From contig JAUSCY010000086.1 in the NCBI GenBank assembly GCA_030650995.1, positions 1 to 64,000 on the forward strand: a stretch of DNA of 64,000 nt. Reading direction: 5' to 3'. The stretch comes from Sheuella sp. Lineage in GTDB: Bacteria > Pseudomonadota > Gammaproteobacteria > Burkholderiales > Burkholderiaceae_B. The stretch's first letter is position 1. Each line of letters starts with the position of its first letter. Both the position numbers and the translations under genes were made by a program. Of the stretch, positions 55,139-63,046 are shown one piece after another. The notes under the pieces were generated by a model, which saw nothing but the letters and a program-made list of their open reading frames with translations, searched no databases and was not told where the DNA came from.

Positions 55139-56461
55139 ATGAAAAACGTATCACGTCGTGAATTTATCGGAACCGGTGCCGCTGTTGCAGGAGCCTCAGC
55201 CATTGGCAGTTACAGCCCCCTCACCATGGCTCAGACCCCGACCCTGTCATACAAGCCCGAACCCGGCGCAAAACTCCGTGTCCTGCGCTGGAAGCGCTTT
55301 GTTCAAGGCGACGAGGACCAGTTCATGGCTAACGTTGCTGCATTTAGCAAAGCCACGGGTGTTGAGGTACGTGTCGATAACGAAGGCTGGGAGGACGTGC
55401 GCCCCAAAGCCGCTGTAACCGCTAACGTAGGAAGTGGCCCTGACATGATTATGGGCTGGTTCGATGATCCGTTCCAGTACCCAACCAAGTTACTCGATGT
55501 CACCGAGCTTTGCACCTATCTGGGCAATAAATACGGCGGCTGGTATGACGTATCCAAACAATACGGCACCCTGAACAACAAGTGGATTTCTGTTCCGTGG
55601 GCAATCATCGCGAACGCCATGGTTTATCGCGAAAGCCACATGAAAGCGGCAGGCTTTGACGCGATGCCTAAAGATACTGCAGGCTTTCTGAAGCTTTGCC
55701 AGGCAATGAAAGCCAAGGGCACGCCTGCTGGCTTCGCACTGGGCAAAGCCGTCGGTGATGGAAACAACTGGGTGCATTGGCTACTCTGGTCACACGGTGG
55801 AAGACTGGTGGATGAGAAAGGTAATGTAGTTGTGAATTCGCCAGAGACAATCGCCGCACTCGAATACGCTGCCCAGCTCTACAAGACCTTTGTTCCTGGA
55901 ACGCTTTCCTGGCAAGATCCGAACAATAACAAGGCATTTCTGGATGGTCAGATCAGTCTAACGGCCAACGGTATTTCTGTTTACTACGCGGCAAAGACCT
56001 CGCAAGATCCGAAAATGCTGGAAATGGCCAAAGACATCCAGCATGCACACTTCCCTATTGGCCCGGTTGGTAAACCTATGGAACTGATGCAGATCACGCA
56101 GATGATGCTGTTCTCGCATACCAAGTTCCCGAACGCTACCAAAGAACTCGCCCGCTGGCTGATGGAAGCAGAGCAATACAACCCATGGCTGGAAAAATCG
56201 ATTGGTTACGGTGCTCAAACGCTCAAAGCCTACGACAAAAATCCAGTCTGGACTACAGATCCTAAAGCTAAAGTCTACGGCGAAGGCCCTGCAATGATGA
56301 CCTATCATGGCTACTCAGGTCCTCTGGGCTCGGCCTCTGCTGCGTGCCTGGCAGATTACATTGTGCTGGACATGGTGGCTGAAGCCTCTAGCGGCAACAA
56401 GACACCAAAAGAAGCCGCAGCACGAGCGGCAGATCGTGCCAAGCGTTATTACAAGAGCTGA
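55139..56461 (+). CDS. Extracellular solute-binding protein, family 1 (Tat signal)
   Basis: A 440-residue periplasmic binding protein. The N-terminus carries a Tat motif, SRREFIGTGAAVAGASAIG, followed by an AxA-like cleavage site near MAQ. Mature-domain features of family 1 carbohydrate binders include PDMIMGWFDDPFQYPTKLLDVTELC, VPWAIIANAMVYRES and ANGISVYY. The Tat signal means it is exported folded. The ligand is unknown, but sugar acid or related compounds fit the context. AAGGAG precedes the ATG. A hairpin follows before the permease genes. Confidence 0.93.
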   Translation: MKNVSRREFIGTGAAVAGASAIGSYSPLTMAQTPTLSYKPEPGAKLRVLRWKRFVQGDEDQFMANVAAFSKATGVEVRVDNEGWEDVRPKAAVTANVGSGPDMIMGWFDDPFQYPTKLLDVTELCTYLGNKYGGWYDVSKQYGTLNNKWISVPWAIIANAMVYRESHMKAAGFDAMPKDTAGFLKLCQAMKAKGTPAGFALGKAVGDGNNWVHWLLWSHGGRLVDEKGNVVVNSPETIAALEYAAQLYKTFVPGTLSWQDPNNNKAFLDGQISLTANGISVYYAAKTSQDPKMLEMAKDIQHAHFPIGPVGKPMELMQITQMMLFSHTKFPNATKELARWLMEAEQYNPWLEKSIGYGAQTLKAYDKNPVWTTDPKAKVYGEGPAMMTYHGYSGPLGSASAACLADYIVLDMVAEASSGNKTPKEAAARAADRAKRYYKS

Positions 56462-56476
56462 TCAAGGCTTGAAAAT

Positions 56477-56520
56477 CGTTCGCGTGCCCGCGTATCAGCG
56501 TCAAACACGCGAACGTTTTT
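56477..56520 (+). terminator. Intraoperon hairpin with T-run between binding protein and permeases
   Basis: CGTTCGCGTG pairs perfectly with CACGCGAACG around a 19-base loop and is followed by five T. It lies in the 147-base gap after the binding-protein gene. Partial termination here would make more binding protein than permease, a known strategy in ABC import operons. Confidence 0.65.
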
Positions 56521-56608
56521 CTGCAGCTTTCTACCTTATTAACGTCACGCTCAAGTTTTTAGTATCCGTATCGTTTGCCGAACCACTACATAAAAAAAGC
56601 TTACACAC

Positions 56609-57523
56609 ATGAGAAACCTCTCTCTGCTGGAAAGATTTCAGTCCAACCGCCATGCGCTAGGTTATGCCTTCATGGTGCCAGCCGCACTGTTGCTCATCGG
56701 ATTGCTCGCTTATCCACTCGGCTTAGGGACTTGGCTAGGTTTTACCGATGCGAAAATCGGACGTGCTGGCGAATGGATCGGACTTGAAAATTTTTCTTAT
56801 TTACTGACCGACAGTGTGTTTCTGCTCTCTGTATTCAACACGCTGTTTTATACGATTGTCGCCAGTATTTTCAAATTCCTGCTGGGATTATGGCTGGCAC
56901 TATTACTCAATAAAAACTTACCTTTCCAGTCGTTTTTCAGAGCTGTTGTATTACTTCCCTGGATTGTGCCGACTGCATTATCAGCAATCGCCTTCTGGTG
57001 GCTCTACGACTCACAGTTTTCCGTCATCAGCTGGACGTTAGTGAAATTCGGCTTGATCGATACCTATATTGATTTTCTTGGCGAACCATGGCTCGCGCGC
57101 ATGTCAGTGATCATTGCAAACGTATGGCGCGGCATCCCGTTTGTAGCGATTTCGCTGTTGGCGGGTCTGCAGACTATTTCGCCCTCCTATTACGAGGCGG
57201 CGTCCATTGATGGTGCGACACCGTGGCAACAATTCCGCTATATCACCATGCCGTTACTGACTCCAATCATTGCGGTCGTGATGACATTCTCTGTGCTGTT
57301 TACCTTTACAGACTTCCAGTTGATCTATGTGCTGACACGCGGGGGTCCGCTCAACGCCACACACTTGATGGCCACACTCGCCTTTCAGCGTGCGATCCCA
57401 GGTGGCTCGATGGGTGAAGGCGCAGCAATCGCGACCATGATGGTGCCGTTGTTACTAGCGGCAATCATGTTTAGTTACTTTGGCTTGCAACGTCGTGCGT
57501 GGCAGCAAGGCGCCGACAAATAA
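56609..57523 (+). CDS. ABC transporter permease, MalF-like
   Basis: A 304-residue inner-membrane permease with six helices. The EAA loop is present as YYEAASIDGATPWQQFRYITMPLLTPII, which contacts the ATPase. It forms the transport channel with the next gene. It belongs to the CUT1 sugar permease group. N-terminal NRHALGYAFMVPAALLLIGLLAYPLGLG is typical of the MalF/UgpA class. Confidence 0.94.
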   Translation: MRNLSLLERFQSNRHALGYAFMVPAALLLIGLLAYPLGLGTWLGFTDAKIGRAGEWIGLENFSYLLTDSVFLLSVFNTLFYTIVASIFKFLLGLWLALLLNKNLPFQSFFRAVVLLPWIVPTALSAIAFWWLYDSQFSVISWTLVKFGLIDTYIDFLGEPWLARMSVIIANVWRGIPFVAISLLAGLQTISPSYYEAASIDGATPWQQFRYITMPLLTPIIAVVMTFSVLFTFTDFQLIYVLTRGGPLNATHLMATLAFQRAIPGGSMGEGAAIATMMVPLLLAAIMFSYFGLQRRAWQQGADK

Positions 57524-57541
57524 TTTCAGGAACATAACGCA

Positions 57542-58408
57542 ATGTCCAAACAAAACAATAATGGCATGGAATTTTTAACATCATTGCCACGTCGCTGGGT
57601 GACGATTTATATCCCATTGATACTGATGCTGGTCATTTTGCTCTTCCCTTTCTACTGGATGGGGATGACAGCATTCAAGCCAAACGAAGAACTGCTGTCC
57701 AAAGCTGGCAATCCTTTCTGGCTCATCAATCCGACACTGGCTCACTTTAAAAAACTACTGTTCAACACCTCTTATCCTGCCTGGCTGCTCAACACGGTCA
57801 TCGTATCGGTATGCTCTACTTTCATTTCGCTTTTCACTTCAGTACTCGCTGCCTATGCGATTGAAAGATTAAGATTTAAAGGTGCAAAAGTTGCCGGCAT
57901 GGTGATTTTCTTTGCGTACCTGGTTCCACCATCCATCATCTTTATCCCGCTTGCCAGTATCGTGTATCAGTATGGTTTGTTTGATACGCGGATGGCATTA
58001 ATCCTGACCTACCCAACCTTTCTTGTTCCTTTTTGCACCTGGTTATTGATGGGGTATTTCAGAACGATTCCTTTCGAGCTCGAAGAGTGCGCGATGATCG
58101 ACGGCGCCAGCCGCTGGCAAATACTGACCCGCATTATTTTGCCTCTCGCAGTCCCTGGCCTCATCTCGGCAGGCATATTTGCCTTCACACTGTCCTGGAA
58201 TGAATTCATCTACGCACTGACTTTTGTCTCGTCCTCCGAGATCAAAACAGTGCCCGTAGGCGTCATTACCGAACTGGTCGAAGGTGATGTCTATCACTGG
58301 GGTGCCCTGATGGCCGGAGCATTGCTAGGCTCCTTGCCAGTGGCATTTGTATACTCATTTTTCGTTGAATACTATGTATCTGGCATGACCGGATCCGTTA
58401 AAGAATAA
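57542..58408 (+). CDS. ABC transporter permease, MalG-like
   Basis: A 288-residue permease, partner of the preceding MalF-like subunit, 18 bases downstream. The EAA loop is ELEECAMIDGASRWQILTRIILPLAVPGLIS. The N-terminal LPRRWVTIYIPLILMLVILLFPFYWMGMTAFKPNEELL is typical of MalG/UgpE. Six helices are visible. CAGGAAC precedes the ATG. Confidence 0.94.
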   Translation: MSKQNNNGMEFLTSLPRRWVTIYIPLILMLVILLFPFYWMGMTAFKPNEELLSKAGNPFWLINPTLAHFKKLLFNTSYPAWLLNTVIVSVCSTFISLFTSVLAAYAIERLRFKGAKVAGMVIFFAYLVPPSIIFIPLASIVYQYGLFDTRMALILTYPTFLVPFCTWLLMGYFRTIPFELEECAMIDGASRWQILTRIILPLAVPGLISAGIFAFTLSWNEFIYALTFVSSSEIKTVPVGVITELVEGDVYHWGALMAGALLGSLPVAFVYSFFVEYYVSGMTGSVKE

Positions 58409-58422
58409 ACACAGGAATCACC

Positions 58423-59958
58423 ATGGAACCGATTATTCGCCTGCATCCCCAGGATGATGTGGTCATTGCGCGTCAACAACTCATCTCAGGTACGACCGTC
58501 GCCTCAGAGAATCTGACGATCCGCGGTCTGATCCCTCCCGGACACAAAGTCGCTACAAAGAAAATTGCTAAAGGTGCGCCTGTTCGTCGCTATAACCAGA
58601 TCATCGGATTTGCGACTGCGGACATTGAGCAAGGCTCTCACGTGCACGTCCACAACCTGGGGATGGGTTCAGAGGCTGGTGCGTTTGCACGTGACTACGC
58701 AATCGGCGTTGATGCCAAACCAACCGAATACGCGAAATCACCGCGCACGTTCAAAGGTATCGTGCGCGCAGATGGTCGCGTGGCCACACGTAACTATCTT
58801 GGTATTCTGACTAGCGTGAACTGCTCTGCTACGGCTGCACGTGCGATCGCGGGCCACTTCGATCGTGATACGCATCCAGAAGCCCTGGCTGCTTTCCCAA
58901 ATGTCGATGGAGTCATTGCTCTGACCATGGGCAGTGGCTGTGGCATGGGCTCAACCGGTGAAGGCATGGATGTATTGCGCCGCACACTTTCAGGCTATAC
59001 GCGGCATGTAAATTTCTGTGGCGTACTGATGGTGGGCCTCGGTTGCGAAACCAACCAGATCGCTGATTTGCTTACCGCAGAAAAGCTTTCTGAAAACCCC
59101 TTGTTTCAGACCTTCAATATCCAGGATACTGGTGGCACAAAAAAAACCGTTCAAAAAGGCATCGCCTTGATTCAGGCCATGCTGCCTCACGCGAATCAGG
59201 TTATACGTACCGATGTGCCAGTCAGTCATCTGACGCTCGGACTGCAATGCGGTGGTTCAGATGGCTACTCTGGCATTTCCGCAAATCCTGCTCTTGGCGT
59301 TGCGGTCGACATGCTGGTGCAGAATGGTGGCACAGCTATCCTGTCAGAAACACCAGAAATCTATGGTGCTGAGCATTTATTGACCCGTCGGGCGGCCAGC
59401 GCTGCCGTGGCTGAAAAACTCATCAAGCGTATTCACTGGTGGGAAGACTACTGCGCGCGCAATCAGGGCGAGATGAATAACAACCCCTCGGCTGGTAACA
59501 AGGCTGGCGGCTTGACCACCATCCTGGAGAAATCTCTTGGTGCAGTTGCCAAGGGCGGCACCATGCGTCTGGAAGCCGTCTACGAGTACTCGGAACCTGT
59601 GGCCGCAAAAGGTTTTGTTTACATGGACACGCCTGGCTACGATCCGGTTTCAGCAACCGGTCAGGTGGCAGGAGGTGCCAATCTGATTTGTTTTACAACC
59701 GGTCGCGGATCGGCCTATGGCTGTGCACCCTCACCCTCGATCAAACTCTCAACGAATAACGCGTTATGGCAGCGTCAGAGCGAAGACATCGACATCAACT
59801 GCGGCGAGATCGTCGACGATGGCATGTCGATTCAGGAAAAAGGCGCACAGATATTTGAACTCATCATCAAAGTCGCCTCCGGCGAGCGCACAAAGAGCGA
59901 GGTTCATGGCTATGGACAGAACGAATTTGTGCCCTGGCAGATTGGCGCAGTCATGTAA
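58423..59958 (+). CDS. uxaA: UxaA-family altronate/galactarate dehydratase
   Basis: A 511-residue full-length UxaA-type dehydratase with the N-terminal SAF-like domain (EPIIRLHPQDDVVIARQQLISGT, LIPPGHKVATKKI) and the larger C-terminal catalytic domain. Family features are FKGIVRADGRVATRNYLGILTSVNCSATAA, LTMGSGCGMGSTGEGMDVLRRTL, LGLQCGGSDGYSGISANPALG and FTTGRGSAYGCAPSPSIKLSTN. Cysteine-containing motifs suggest iron binding. UxaA dehydrates D-altronate to 2-keto-3-deoxygluconate. The substrate here may be another hexonate. It ends the transport operon, 14 bases after the permease gene, and overlaps the convergent CopD-like gene by 8. Confidence 0.92.
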   Translation: MEPIIRLHPQDDVVIARQQLISGTTVASENLTIRGLIPPGHKVATKKIAKGAPVRRYNQIIGFATADIEQGSHVHVHNLGMGSEAGAFARDYAIGVDAKPTEYAKSPRTFKGIVRADGRVATRNYLGILTSVNCSATAARAIAGHFDRDTHPEALAAFPNVDGVIALTMGSGCGMGSTGEGMDVLRRTLSGYTRHVNFCGVLMVGLGCETNQIADLLTAEKLSENPLFQTFNIQDTGGTKKTVQKGIALIQAMLPHANQVIRTDVPVSHLTLGLQCGGSDGYSGISANPALGVAVDMLVQNGGTAILSETPEIYGAEHLLTRRAASAAVAEKLIKRIHWWEDYCARNQGEMNNNPSAGNKAGGLTTILEKSLGAVAKGGTMRLEAVYEYSEPVAAKGFVYMDTPGYDPVSATGQVAGGANLICFTTGRGSAYGCAPSPSIKLSTNNALWQRQSEDIDINCGEIVDDGMSIQEKGAQIFELIIKVASGERTKSEVHGYGQNEFVPWQIGAVM

Positions 59959-60415
59959 CTAAAAATCGCCCGCTCACTCCGATCACCATGACAAACAGTC
60001 CAAGGATCAAGTTAATTCCAACCAGCATACGAAGTTTTGCCATGGCAGCACCACCCGCAGGCCACTGCTTGGCCGCCACAGCGGCCTTGAGTGCCTTGAA
60101 TGGCACGGCATAAATCACACCGAAAATAATCGTCATCACGACGGCAATCAAAAACATCAGATGCACATGCCAGCCTGCTTTGGCAAAACTGCCGTGGATA
60201 TGGATCAGCCATAGACCGGACACAAAAAGCAGCACGATCGAGATCTTGACCCAGATAAAGAAACGGGTAAAGACGCCTGCTAACAGCAGTAGGCGCTCGG
60301 GAGGCTGCAAAACGGTTGCTGCAGTCGGGCGCAAAGCCATATGGGCGAAAAACATCCCGCCAATCCAGACCATCACCCCAAAAATATGCAGGGAATAAAG
60401 CGTTGCCATTAGCAT
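59951..60415 (-). CDS. CopD-like four-helix membrane protein
   Basis: A 154-residue integral membrane protein of the CopD domain family: TLYSLHIFGVMVWIGGMFFAHMALRPTA, RFFIWVKISIVLLFVSGLWLIHIHGS, HVHLMFLIAVVMTIIFGVIYA and a last helix LVGINLILGLFVMVIGVSGRF. Histidines in the first two helices could bind haem or copper; the role is unknown, and it is unlike hemJ. The ATG at 60415 is favoured because AAAGAG lies six bases upstream; ATG at 60421 directly abuts that site. It overlaps the uxaA end by 8 bases. Confidence 0.82.
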   Translation of the reverse strand: MLMATLYSLHIFGVMVWIGGMFFAHMALRPTAATVLQPPERLLLLAGVFTRFFIWVKISIVLLFVSGLWLIHIHGSFAKAGWHVHLMFLIAVVMTIIFGVIYAVPFKALKAAVAAKQWPAGGAAMAKLRMLVGINLILGLFVMVIGVSGRFLVT

Positions 60416-60479
60416 AATCATCTCTTTGATTGAGTCATCCGTGCGTGCAAGAGTACCATCGCACGCTAGAATTCACCCT

Positions 60480-61925
60480 ATGTCTGAAAAAAATATTCCT
60501 GTCTCCATACAAGCTGGCCTGGCGCATCATCAGGCCGGGCGTCTGAGCGAAGCCGCATCGATCTATGCCGCGATCCCTGAGACCTCCCAAAGCTTCGCCC
60601 AAGCCACCTACCTGCTAGGCATGATTGCCCAGGATCAGGCTGAGCATGCGCGTGCAATCACGTTATTCGAGCGCGCTGGCAAGCTCAGTCCTCGCGAACC
60701 TGCCATTGCATTCCAGAAAGCTGTTTCACTGAATCAAGCTGGCTTGACCGAACAGGCAATTGAAAGTTATCAAGCAGCGCTTGCACTTAATCCAAACTAT
60801 GTCGAAGCACATTGCAATCTTGGCAATCTGCTTAAACGCGCAGGTGACAAGTCAGGGGCGATCGCATGCTATGAGCGCGCCCTTAAAATTGCCCCACAGG
60901 CTGCTCAGATTCACTACAACCTGGGCGTCTGTCATCAGGACCATTTTCAGCCTGAACGCGCGATTGAATATTTTCGCAATGCGGTGCGGCTAAGCCCCAC
61001 ATACGCTGCAGCCTACAACAATCTGGGCGTCTCTCTAAGCGAAGCCGGTCGTGCAGGCGAGGCAATCTCCTGCTACCGCAAGGCACAAAAACTCGAGCCG
61101 GATTTTGCTGAGGCGTTCTACAACCTGCACGCGTTGGTACTCAATGCCGAAGACCTCAGTGAGGCCATCGCGTGCCTTGAAAAAGCCTACAAAATTCAAC
61201 CACAGAATCACAGTTATCGATTCTTTTTAGGCATGCTGCATGATTACGCAGGCCACACAGACAAAGCGCAGGCACTCTTTTCAGTGTCAGAGGGTGATGC
61301 GTTATTCAAAGCGGATCTGGATGCCTGGAATTATTTAAAATCTGCGGCAGACCACTGCGCGACGCGGTCATTACCGATGATCTTTGGCATTGCGGCCCGG
61401 ACCTTCAGTTATGCAATGGCTCAAACAAACCCCGACGGACTGGTGATGGAGTTTGGAGTATTCAACGGGAAGTCCATACGCCAGATTGCGGCTCTCACGC
61501 ACAGCACGGTGCATGGTTTTGACAGTTTTGAGGGCATCCCCGAGAACTGGAATCACGAAACTTCTGGCAGCTATTCCACCGAGGGTATCATCCCTGAAGT
61601 CCCTTCCAACGTCACGCTGCACGCAGGATGGTTTGAAAATTCGATCCCGAAATTCATTCAACAAGAAAGCGGTCCGATCCGTTTCATGAACATCGATTGT
61701 GATTTGTATAGCTCAACGAAAACCGTACTGGACGGGCTAGCCAAACAAGTCGTACCAGGCACGGTGATGGTCTTCGATGAATATATCGGTAATATTTCGT
61801 GGCGTGAAGACGAACACAAGGCCTTTGTCGAAGCTGCGCAAACGTATGGCTGGCAATACGAAATACTAAGTTTCAGTTTCGTCACCAAGCAAGTTACGAT
61901 ACGGATTACAAGTATCAGTCCATGA
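60480..61925 (+). CDS. TPR protein fused to a TylF-like methyltransferase domain
   Basis: A 481-residue two-part protein. Residues ~5-270 contain TPR-type helices with repeated FAQATYLLGMIAQDQ, YVEAHCNLGNLLKRAGDKSGAIACYERALKI-type units (split), AAAYNNLGVSLSEAGRAGEAI and YNLHALVLNAEDL. Residues ~310-481 form a class I SAM methyltransferase of the TylF/macrocin type: VMEFGVFNGKSIRQIAALT, VHGFDSFEGIPENW, FMNIDCDLYSSTKTVLDGLA and MVFDEYIGNISW. A sugar or glycan O-methylation role is inferred. The ATG at 60480 is chosen; the longer TTG frame at 60426 would cover the opposite gene's promoter. It overlaps the convergent LysR gene by 11 bases. Confidence 0.85.
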   Translation: MSEKNIPVSIQAGLAHHQAGRLSEAASIYAAIPETSQSFAQATYLLGMIAQDQAEHARAITLFERAGKLSPREPAIAFQKAVSLNQAGLTEQAIESYQAALALNPNYVEAHCNLGNLLKRAGDKSGAIACYERALKIAPQAAQIHYNLGVCHQDHFQPERAIEYFRNAVRLSPTYAAAYNNLGVSLSEAGRAGEAISCYRKAQKLEPDFAEAFYNLHALVLNAEDLSEAIACLEKAYKIQPQNHSYRFFLGMLHDYAGHTDKAQALFSVSEGDALFKADLDAWNYLKSAADHCATRSLPMIFGIAARTFSYAMAQTNPDGLVMEFGVFNGKSIRQIAALTHSTVHGFDSFEGIPENWNHETSGSYSTEGIIPEVPSNVTLHAGWFENSIPKFIQQESGPIRFMNIDCDLYSSTKTVLDGLAKQVVPGTVMVFDEYIGNISWREDEHKAFVEAAQTYGWQYEILSFSFVTKQVTIRITSISP

Positions 61926-62910
61926 CCTGGATTTCTTGAGCCAGCTTTGGGATTCTGGCATAAAGTTCTGGCAGATATTTTTCCCGCAGTAGTTTTTTGG
62001 CTTCAAGACCAAGCGTGGCTGCAATCTCTTCGAACTCACCATGTCGCGTAATGATCGTGACAACACGCTCGGGCGAACTGTCCGGGAGGGTCACTACAGC
62101 AACCCCTTTCATTCGCTGAAAACCTTGCAAAATATGCAGGGGCGTCGTGATCGCCCACCCAACGCCCTGAGCAACAAGCGTACACATCATATCGGCGTTA
62201 TCGACCTCAATCCTGCGCACGCCGGGCACGCCCAGTTTGCGAAGATATTTTTCAATCATTGCGCCTGTTGTTGAACGACTGCTGTAGCGAATGAAGGGCA
62301 AATTTGCAGCTAGCTCAACAAGCGATATATTAGGGCTGAATTTCGTACTGCGATCGGGTAAAAGTAAAACAAATTTCTCAGACATAATTGGTAATCTGAA
62401 TAGCCCATCATGCTCATCGAACGAATCAGCCGAAACAACAATATCAAGCCTTCTTTCAAGCAAATCGTTCACATGCGCAGGGGACAAGCCTTGAGAGACA
62501 AATAAATCCCCACCTCTTACCGCAGTCAGACGAATCAGATCAGCACCCAGCGTATCTGCGACTGAGTCGATCATAGCGATTCTTAAGGAACTGGCTTGAT
62601 TACGCTCAGCCATTCTCTGAGGTAATGCATCTAAATCTACCAAAATTCGGGATGCATGCCGGATCAGATCGCTACCCGCTGGTGTAGTTAAGAATGGTCT
62701 GCGAGAACGGTCAAACAGTGCGCAACCAAAAATCTCCTCGGCGTGCGATACGAGCTGAGAGACGGCAGACTGGGTGCGGCCTAGCCTTTGCGCAGCTCCG
62801 GACATGGTTCCTGCCATCGCAACAGCAGTAACTGCCTCAAGACTTGCAATAGAAATTGAAGGTAGTTGGGGTGTCAGTCTCGAAGCATGATGTTTGGTAT
62901 TTAAAGTCAT
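61915..62910 (-). CDS. LysR-family transcriptional regulator
   Basis: A 331-residue LTTR. The N-terminal winged HTH is at about residues 18-76 (SLEAVTAVAMAGTMSGAAQRLGRTQSAVSQLVSHAEEIFGCALFDRSRRPFLTTPAG split over its helices), followed by the effector-binding domain with SLRIAMIDSV, RRLDIVVSADSF and VALVAQGVGWAI-like VAQGVGWAITTPLHIL. The extended N-terminus of ~18 residues is unusual. It is divergent from the sarcosine-oxidase-like gene, with a LysR-type palindrome between them, so it is the probable regulator of that gene. Confidence 0.92.
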   Translation of the reverse strand: MTLNTKHHASRLTPQLPSISIASLEAVTAVAMAGTMSGAAQRLGRTQSAVSQLVSHAEEIFGCALFDRSRRPFLTTPAGSDLIRHASRILVDLDALPQRMAERNQASSLRIAMIDSVADTLGADLIRLTAVRGGDLFVSQGLSPAHVNDLLERRLDIVVSADSFDEHDGLFRLPIMSEKFVLLLPDRSTKFSPNISLVELAANLPFIRYSSRSTTGAMIEKYLRKLGVPGVRRIEVDNADMMCTLVAQGVGWAITTPLHILQGFQRMKGVAVVTLPDSSPERVVTIITRHGEFEEIAATLGLEAKKLLREKYLPELYARIPKLAQEIQVMD

Positions 62911-62965
62911 GATTTCCGCTCATATTTAATTCGCAAAAAAAAGAGCAAATTACAAAGTCCTTAAC

Positions 62966-62986
62966 AGTATTATTTTTTATAATACT
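62966..62986. promoter_or_regulatory. LysR-type operator in the divergent intergenic region
   Basis: AGTATTAT-N5-ATAATACT is a perfect 8-bp inverted repeat, with a T-N11-A core, in the 136-base AT-rich gap between the LysR regulator and the sarcosine-oxidase-like gene. This is the expected place and form of an LTTR recognition site. Confidence 0.72.
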
Positions 62987-63046
62987 TCTTAATTAAAAAA
63001 ATAAATATCGTTGACATGAATATAGTTAAAGGTGCAAAGTGATGAA

